From assembly GCA_942492205.1 (NCBI GenBank), contig CALODT010000001.1:1488001-1552000 (forward strand): a DNA stretch of 64,000 nucleotides. Reading direction: 5' to 3'. Positions 59,498 to 64,000 of this stretch are shown here, piece after piece; position 1 is the stretch's first letter; each line of letters begins with the position of its first letter. The DNA is from UBA1847 sp942492205. GTDB lineage: Bacteria > Pseudomonadota > Gammaproteobacteria > Steroidobacterales > Woeseiaceae. The notes under the pieces are model-generated. The model was given only the letters and a program-made list of their open reading frames with translations, was not told the DNA's origin and ran no database searches. The position numbers and the translations under genes were made by a program.

Positions 59498-59522
59498 CGC
59501 GGGCGCCCATGTGGCGCCCGCG
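59498..59522 (+). other. Perfect hairpin in the dnaK-dnaJ gap
   Basis: CGCGGGCGCC-CATGT-GGCGCCCGCG, a 10-base-pair stem with a 5-base loop and no following T-run. It lies 12 bases before the dnaJ ATG. It may reduce dnaJ expression relative to dnaK by RNA processing or by occlusion of the start region; not a typical terminator. Confidence 0.7.
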
Positions 59523-59534
59523 CTATAAGAACAC

Positions 59535-60662
59535 ATGGCGAAACGCGACTATTACGAGGTATTGGGGGTCTCAAAGACGGCATCTGCCGACGAGATCAAG
59601 AAAGCCTATCGGCGTCTGGCCATGAAGCATCATCCGGATCGCAACAAGGACGGCGATGGCTCCGAGGCTCGCTTCAAAGAGGCCAAGGAAGCCTATGAAG
59701 TGCTGAAAGACGGCGATAAGCGTGCGGCCTACGACCGTTTCGGTCATGACGGCGTGCGCGGCGCGGCTGGCGGTGCGGGAGGCTTTGGCGCCGAGGGCTT
59801 TGGCGATATCTTCGGCGACGTATTCGGCGATATCTTCGGAGGCGGTCGACGTGGCGGCGGACCACAGGTGTTTCGCGGTGCTGACCTTGGCTACGAGCTC
59901 AGGCTGGACCTCGAGAAAGCCGTCGCGGGCGACAACGTCACCATCGACGTACCGACCCAGGTCAGTTGCGAAACCTGCAGCGGCAGCGGCGCCAAGAAGG
60001 GCAGCGAACCGATCCAGTGTTCCACCTGCGGCGGCGTCGGCCAGGTGCGCATGCAGCAGGGTTTCTTTTCGATCCAGCAGACTTGTCCGGCCTGCAAAGG
60101 CGCGGGTACGACCATTGCGGATCCCTGTAACGATTGCCATGGCCGGGGGCGTGTTCGAAAGACCCGCACACTGGCCGTGAAAGTGCCGGCAGGCGTCGAC
60201 GACGGCGACCGAATTCGCCTCTCCGGCGAGGGAGAGGCGGGGCGTAATGGCGGGCCGCCGGGTGACTTGTATGTCGAGATCCGGGTGAATCCGCACAAGT
60301 TATTCGAACGCGATGGCTCGAATCTTTCTTGCGAAGTCCCTGTGAGCATCGCGATAGCGACGCTGGGCGGCGAAGTGGAGCTGCCTACGCTTGATGGCAA
60401 CGTTGCGTTGAAGATCCCTTCCGGGACACAGTCCGGCAAGGTCTTCCGCCTGCGGGGCAAGGGCGTTCGAACCGTTCGTGACCACCGGGTTGGCGATCTG
60501 TTCGCACAGGTCGCCGTGGAGACGCCGGTAAATCTGACCGCGGAGCAGCGGGAGCTGCTGGAGCGATTCGATGCGTCTCTGCAGTCGGGCGGTGAGAAGC
60601 ACAGCCCGCGCGCAGGCGGCTGGCTGGATACGGTCAAGCGCTTCTTTGAGCGCATTAGCTAG
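59535..60662 (+). CDS. dnaJ: Co-chaperone DnaJ (Hsp40)
   Basis: A 375-residue type I Hsp40. J-domain with HPD (KHHPDRN), a Gly/Phe-rich segment, four CxxCxGxG zinc repeats (CETCSGSG, CSTCGGVG, CPACKGAG, CNDCHGRG) and the C-terminal substrate domains. It delivers substrates to DnaK. No ribosome-binding site of normal strength is visible, since a hairpin covers the region. The dapB start overlaps its end. Confidence 0.98.
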   Translation: MAKRDYYEVLGVSKTASADEIKKAYRRLAMKHHPDRNKDGDGSEARFKEAKEAYEVLKDGDKRAAYDRFGHDGVRGAAGGAGGFGAEGFGDIFGDVFGDIFGGGRRGGGPQVFRGADLGYELRLDLEKAVAGDNVTIDVPTQVSCETCSGSGAKKGSEPIQCSTCGGVGQVRMQQGFFSIQQTCPACKGAGTTIADPCNDCHGRGRVRKTRTLAVKVPAGVDDGDRIRLSGEGEAGRNGGPPGDLYVEIRVNPHKLFERDGSNLSCEVPVSIAIATLGGEVELPTLDGNVALKIPSGTQSGKVFRLRGKGVRTVRDHRVGDLFAQVAVETPVNLTAEQRELLERFDASLQSGGEKHSPRAGGWLDTVKRFFERIS

Positions 60663-61362
60663 CGGCGGCCGTATCGACACGCTGAAGATAGGCATTGCCG
60701 GAGCCGGGCGCATGGGCCAGGGCATCGCCGCATCCGTCGATGCCGCTGCAGGGCTGGCGCTTGCCGGTATCTGGAAGCGAGGCGAGGCTATCGATCCAAT
60801 CGTCGCGGCCGCGGATGTCGTTATTGATTTCAGCCTGCCCGAAGCGACCTCTGACGTTCTTGCAGCAGCGCTGCACCATGGAAAACCCGTTGTCTGTGGC
60901 GTAAGTGGGCTCAGCGACAGTCAGCTTGCGAGCCTCTGCAAGGCGGCCAGCGAGATTCCGCTGGTTTACGATCGCAACATGAGCCTCGGCGTCGCCGTGC
61001 TGGAGCGCAGCGTGGCAGACGCCGCCGCGGCGCTCGGCGGTGATTTCGTCGTTGAAATCTCCGAGACACACCATGTTCACAAGAAAGATGCCCCGTCCGG
61101 GACCGCGCTCAAACTGGGCGAGGCGATCGCGGCTGCCCGCGGCGATGCTGATACGAGCGCGCTTGCCTTTGCCTCGCAGCGTATCGGCGAGGTGCCAGGG
61201 GATCACCAGGTGATCATGCGCTCTGCGACCGAGACCCTGACATTTGCGCATAGCGTAACAACCCGCCAGGTGTTCGTCGATGGGGCCCTGAGAGCGGCGC
61301 AATGGCTGGTTGATCAGCCGCCAGGGTACTTCACGATGCGAGACGTCCTGTTTCATGACTGA
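60646..61362 (+). CDS. dapB: 4-hydroxy-tetrahydrodipicolinate reductase
   Basis: About 238 residues from TTG 60646, overlapping dnaJ by 17 bases; no ATG or GTG is nearby, so the start is uncertain. Rossmann motif LKIGIAGAGRMGQGI and the catalytic block ETHHVHKKDAPSGTALKLGEAI are intact. It reduces the dapA product in lysine/mDAP synthesis. Size matches short DapB forms of other gammaproteobacteria. Confidence 0.93.
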   Translation: MSALASGGRIDTLKIGIAGAGRMGQGIAASVDAAAGLALAGIWKRGEAIDPIVAAADVVIDFSLPEATSDVLAAALHHGKPVVCGVSGLSDSQLASLCKAASEIPLVYDRNMSLGVAVLERSVADAAAALGGDFVVEISETHHVHKKDAPSGTALKLGEAIAAARGDADTSALAFASQRIGEVPGDHQVIMRSATETLTFAHSVTTRQVFVDGALRAAQWLVDQPPGYFTMRDVLFHD

Positions 61363-61467
61363 GCCCAGGCTCGCAACCTGGCACAAAAAAATTGCTGTCT
61401 GACTATGGCGCGCGCTGGCGGCGTTCAGTAAACTACGCCGGATCGCTGGGCGGTCAGCGAAGTCGCA

Positions 61468-61495
61468 AGCGGAAGGCCAAGTCCTTCCGCTTTTG
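61468..61495 (+). terminator. Intrinsic terminator in the dapB-carA gap, possible carA attenuator
   Basis: AGCGGAAGG-CCAAGT-CCTTCCGCT, a perfect 9-base-pair stem followed by TTTT. It lies about 100 bases after the dapB stop and 102 bases before carA. It may end the dnaK-dnaJ-dapB transcript or act as a leader attenuator for carAB; the sequence alone cannot decide. Confidence 0.65.
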
Positions 61496-61520
61496 TGCAT
61501 CTGAACCAGACGCAAGTCGT

Positions 61521-61538
61521 CATTTGCCAGGGCAAATG
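61521..61538. repeat. Inverted repeat in the carA leader
   Basis: CATTTGCC-AG-GGCAAATG, 8-base-pair perfect arms with a 2-base centre, 58 bases before the carA start. It could be an operator for a dimeric regulator or an RNA hairpin following the terminator. Confidence 0.5.
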
Positions 61539-61596
61539 CGGCAGACACGCTGATCCTCGTGTGGTGTGGTTTCTGTATTTCGATTGAGGGTCGTTT

Positions 61597-62754
61597 TTGA
61601 GCACGCCTGCAATACTTGCACTTCAGGACGGTACGGTTTTTCACGGTACCTCGATCGGCGCCGACGGCCGAACTATCGGTGAAGTCGTCTTCAATACGGC
61701 GATGACCGGTTACCAGGAGATCCTGACCGACCCGTCGTATTGCAGGCAGATCGTCACCCTGACCTATCCGCACATCGGCAACACCGGCACCAACAGCTCG
61801 GACATGGAATCGTCGAAGATTCATGCGTCGGGCCTGATTATCCGCGACAGTTCCATGCTGACCAGCAGTTGGCGATCTGAGCGATCGTTTAGCGATTTCC
61901 TGAAACAGGGCAACGCGGTCGCAATCGCAGATATCGACACGCGCAAGCTCACGCGCATCATTCGCGAGAAGGGTGCCCAGTCCGGTTGCATCATGACGGG
62001 CGAGCAGAAGGCCGAAACAGCGATCCAGCACGCCCGTAAATTCCCGGGTATAGCCGGGATGGATCTCGCCAGGTTTGTCACCACTGACCGGTCCTATCAA
62101 TGGTGTCTTGGCTCCGTCTTTGGCCGCAAGCAGCGCATCATGAGCCGGCGTATTGCTCCTTACCACGTGGTGGCCTATGACTTCGGTATCAAGCGCAATA
62201 TCTTGCGGCTGCTGTCAGATCTCGACTGTCGCATGACCGTGGTTCCGGCGGAGACCCCGGCGGAGGAGGCGATGTCGCTCGCCCCGGACGGCATTTTTCT
62301 GTCCAACGGCCCGGGTGACCCCGAGCCCTGCGACTATGCGATTGCCGCCATTCGGACGTTTCTCGATGAAGGCATCCCGGTGTTCGGTATCTGCCTTGGC
62401 CACCAGTTGCTGGCCCTGGCTGCCGGCGCCAAAACCATGAAGATGAAATTTGGTCACCACGGTGCGAATCACCCGGTGCAGGATCTGGGCAGTGGCCAGG
62501 TGATGATCACCAGCCAGAACCACGGCTTTGCCGTTGACGAGTCCAGCCTGCCGGAAAACGTCGTCGCAACGCACCGCTCCCTGTTCGATGGCACGTTGCA
62601 GGGGATCGCGCTGAAAGACAAACCGGCATTCAGTTTTCAGGGCCACCCGGAGGCAAGCCCCGGACCGCACGACCTGGTGCCCTTGTTCGAGCGATTCATT
62701 CAAGGCATGGACCTCAAGAAGCGCAAGGGCATCAAGGCGATGATGGGCAAATGA
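61597..62754 (+). CDS. carA: Carbamoyl-phosphate synthase small subunit
   Basis: A 385-residue protein. The TTG start has a GAGGG ribosome-binding site 6 bases upstream. N-terminal domain ILALQDGTVFHGTSIGADG and class I glutaminase with the catalytic Cys in FGICLGHQLLALAAGA and the His in FSFQGHPEASPG. It supplies ammonia to CarB for arginine and pyrimidine synthesis. Upstream of carB with a 75-base AT-rich gap. Confidence 0.97.
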   Translation: MSTPAILALQDGTVFHGTSIGADGRTIGEVVFNTAMTGYQEILTDPSYCRQIVTLTYPHIGNTGTNSSDMESSKIHASGLIIRDSSMLTSSWRSERSFSDFLKQGNAVAIADIDTRKLTRIIREKGAQSGCIMTGEQKAETAIQHARKFPGIAGMDLARFVTTDRSYQWCLGSVFGRKQRIMSRRIAPYHVVAYDFGIKRNILRLLSDLDCRMTVVPAETPAEEAMSLAPDGIFLSNGPGDPEPCDYAIAAIRTFLDEGIPVFGICLGHQLLALAAGAKTMKMKFGHHGANHPVQDLGSGQVMITSQNHGFAVDESSLPENVVATHRSLFDGTLQGIALKDKPAFSFQGHPEASPGPHDLVPLFERFIQGMDLKKRKGIKAMMGK

Positions 62755-62829
62755 TAAATCCAATAAAAACAAACATTAATAATACTTATTTAATGTGTTT
62801 CGTAACCCCTGGAACAGCCGCCTGAACCC

Positions 62830-64000
62830 ATGCCAAGACGTACCGACATAGAAAGCGTCCTGATTATTGGTGCCGGACCGATCGTCATTGGCCAGGCCTG
62901 CGAGTTCGACTATTCCGGGGCGCAGGCCTGCAAGGCGCTCCGTGAAGAGGGCTACCGGGTGATCCTGGTGAACTCGAATCCGGCAACGATCATGACGGAT
63001 CCAGAGATGGCAGACGCCATCTATATCGAGCCCGTGCACTGGTCGGCCGTCGAGAGGATTATCGCAAAAGAGCGCCCCGATGCATTGCTGCCAACCATGG
63101 GCGGTCAGACGGGTCTGAACTGTGCGCTGGACCTGGTTCGTGAAGGGGTGCTGGAAAAGTACAAGGTCGAACTGATTGCGGCTTCCCGAGAAGCGATCGA
63201 TATGGCGGAAGACCGCGATCTCTTCCGCAAGGCAATGGCGGACATCGGCCTCGAGTGCCCGAAAGCGCGAATCGCGCATTCCCTGGACGAGGCCCTCGAG
63301 AAACAGCCGGACGTCGGTTTTCCTACCATCATCCGACCGTCTTTCACGATGGGCGGCAGCGGTGGCGGCATCGCCTACAATCTCGAGGAGTTTCAGCGGA
63401 TCGTCAAGCACGGCCTCGAGATGTCCCCGACCACGGAGGTGCTGCTCGAGGAGTCGGTGATCGGCTGGAAGGAATTCGAGATGGAGGTCGTTCGCGACCG
63501 GAACGACAACTGCATCATCGTTTGTGCCATCGAGAATTTCGACCCGATGGGCGTACATACGGGCGACTCGATCACCGTGGCGCCGGCACAGACGCTGACC
63601 GACAAGGAGTATCAGCGCCTGCGTGATGCCTCGCTGGACGTGCTGCGCAAGATCGGCGTCGAGACCGGCGGTTCGAACGTGCAGTTTGCCGTCTGTCCGA
63701 ATACCGGGCGCGTCCTGATCATCGAGATGAATCCGCGTGTGTCGCGCTCCTCGGCCCTGGCCTCGAAAGCGACCGGCTTCCCGATTGCCAAGATCGCCGC
63801 CAAGCTTGCCGTCGGCTATACGCTCGATGAGCTGAAAAACGAGATTACCGGCAGCATGACGCCTGCCTCCTTCGAGCCGGCAATCGATTACGTGGTCACG
63901 AAGATCCCGCGTTTCACGTTCGAGAAGTTCCCGGGCGCCAACGATCGACTGACGACGCAGATGAAGTCAGTGGGCGAGGTCATGGCAATTGGCCGGAATT
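62830..64000 (+). CDS. carB: Carbamoyl-phosphate synthase large subunit (N-terminal part)
   Basis: Starts at ATG 62830 (MPRRTDIESVLIIGAGPIVIGQACEFDYSGAQACKAL) and runs off the right edge after about 390 codons of roughly 1070. ATP-grasp motifs are visible: IIRPSFTMGGSGGGIAY, MEVVRDRNDNCIIVC, and EMNPRVSRSSALASKATGFPIA. It makes carbamoyl phosphate from bicarbonate, ATP and ammonia from CarA. The upstream gap is AT-rich and lacks a strong ribosome-binding site. Confidence 0.96.
   Translation, partial: MPRRTDIESVLIIGAGPIVIGQACEFDYSGAQACKALREEGYRVILVNSNPATIMTDPEMADAIYIEPVHWSAVERIIAKERPDALLPTMGGQTGLNCALDLVREGVLEKYKVELIAASREAIDMAEDRDLFRKAMADIGLECPKARIAHSLDEALEKQPDVGFPTIIRPSFTMGGSGGGIAYNLEEFQRIVKHGLEMSPTTEVLLEESVIGWKEFEMEVVRDRNDNCIIVCAIENFDPMGVHTGDSITVAPAQTLTDKEYQRLRDASLDVLRKIGVETGGSNVQFAVCPNTGRVLIIEMNPRVSRSSALASKATGFPIAKIAAKLAVGYTLDELKNEITGSMTPASFEPAIDYVVTKIPRFTFEKFPGANDRLTTQMKSVGEVMAIGRN

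Overview
The window is a contiguous, GC-rich chromosomal segment of a gammaproteobacterium. The evidence is gene order: gcvR-bcp divergent from dapA, 4.5S RNA-dnaX-ybaB-recR, smpB next to ratA-rnfH-bamE-fur-recN-nadK, and hrcA-grpE-dnaK-dnaJ-dapB-carA-carB. The presence of hrcA, a SUF-only Fe-S operon with its own Rrf2 regulator, and a Fur without the CxxC pair point away from enterics, towards the Xanthomonadales/Chromatiales/Woeseiales side. That placement is inference. No phage, plasmid, transposase, integrase or CRISPR array is visible.

Layout. 1-3.8 kb: suf operon (sufD partial, sufC, sufB, Rrf2 regulator) on the minus strand with a palindromic operator. 3.9-7.0 kb: mlaFEDCB on the plus strand, meeting mlaA, a BepA-like protease, bcp and gcvR on the minus strand. 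10.5-12.5 kb: dapA, a very small BamC-like lipoprotein, two tandem tRNA-Ser(GGA) genes, and a DUF2784 gene that reads antisense through the terminator and into the tRNA. 12.5-15.2 kb: envelope proteins (DUF3943, DUF3187, DUF3108). 15.3-25 kb: ppk2, 4.5S RNA, dnaX-ybaB-recR, hinT, rsgA, orn, a methyltransferase-like protein, a GFA-type protein, an SH3 protein, ppsA and its regulatory kinase. 26-34.6 kb: several proteins of unknown function, the tail-specific protease Prc, and an FHA/coiled-coil protein. 34.7-39.5 kb: a Ycf46-type AAA ATPase, a putative metallopeptidase lipoprotein, an NlpC/P60 lipoprotein and two unknown lipoproteins. 39.7-48.5 kb: glutamine amidotransferase, srkA-typA, a DUF1684 lipoprotein, a saccharopine-dehydrogenase-like protein, an acetyltransferase, a phosphatase-like lipoprotein, and a small secreted protein with a glycoside hydrolase. 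48.5-49.4 kb: a 169-bp tandem repeat derived from the 3' end of ssrA, then ssrA itself. 49.4-64 kb: smpB, a sodium symporter, ratA-rnfH, bamE, fur, recN, nadK, the heat-shock operon, dapB and carAB (carB runs off the right edge).

Most genes are housekeeping. Envelope maintenance is over-represented: Mla lipid transport, BepA, BamE, the BamC-like peptide, Prc and many lipoproteins. Trans-translation is complete (ssrA, smpB). This matters because the DUF2784 gene has no in-frame stop codon before a bidirectional terminator, so it may make non-stop mRNA. The most unusual features are this non-stop architecture, the mismatched upstream tRNA-Ser copy, the tandem ssrA-tail repeats with their string of short hairpins, the minimal BamC-like lipoprotein, and the FHA/AAA/metallopeptidase group.

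The only stretch over 300 bases without a gene is 48544-48969, filled by the repeat. Shorter gaps at 15176-15358 and 39470-39680 show no feature I can support. Many protein starts were moved downstream of the longest open frame; the reasons are given per gene.
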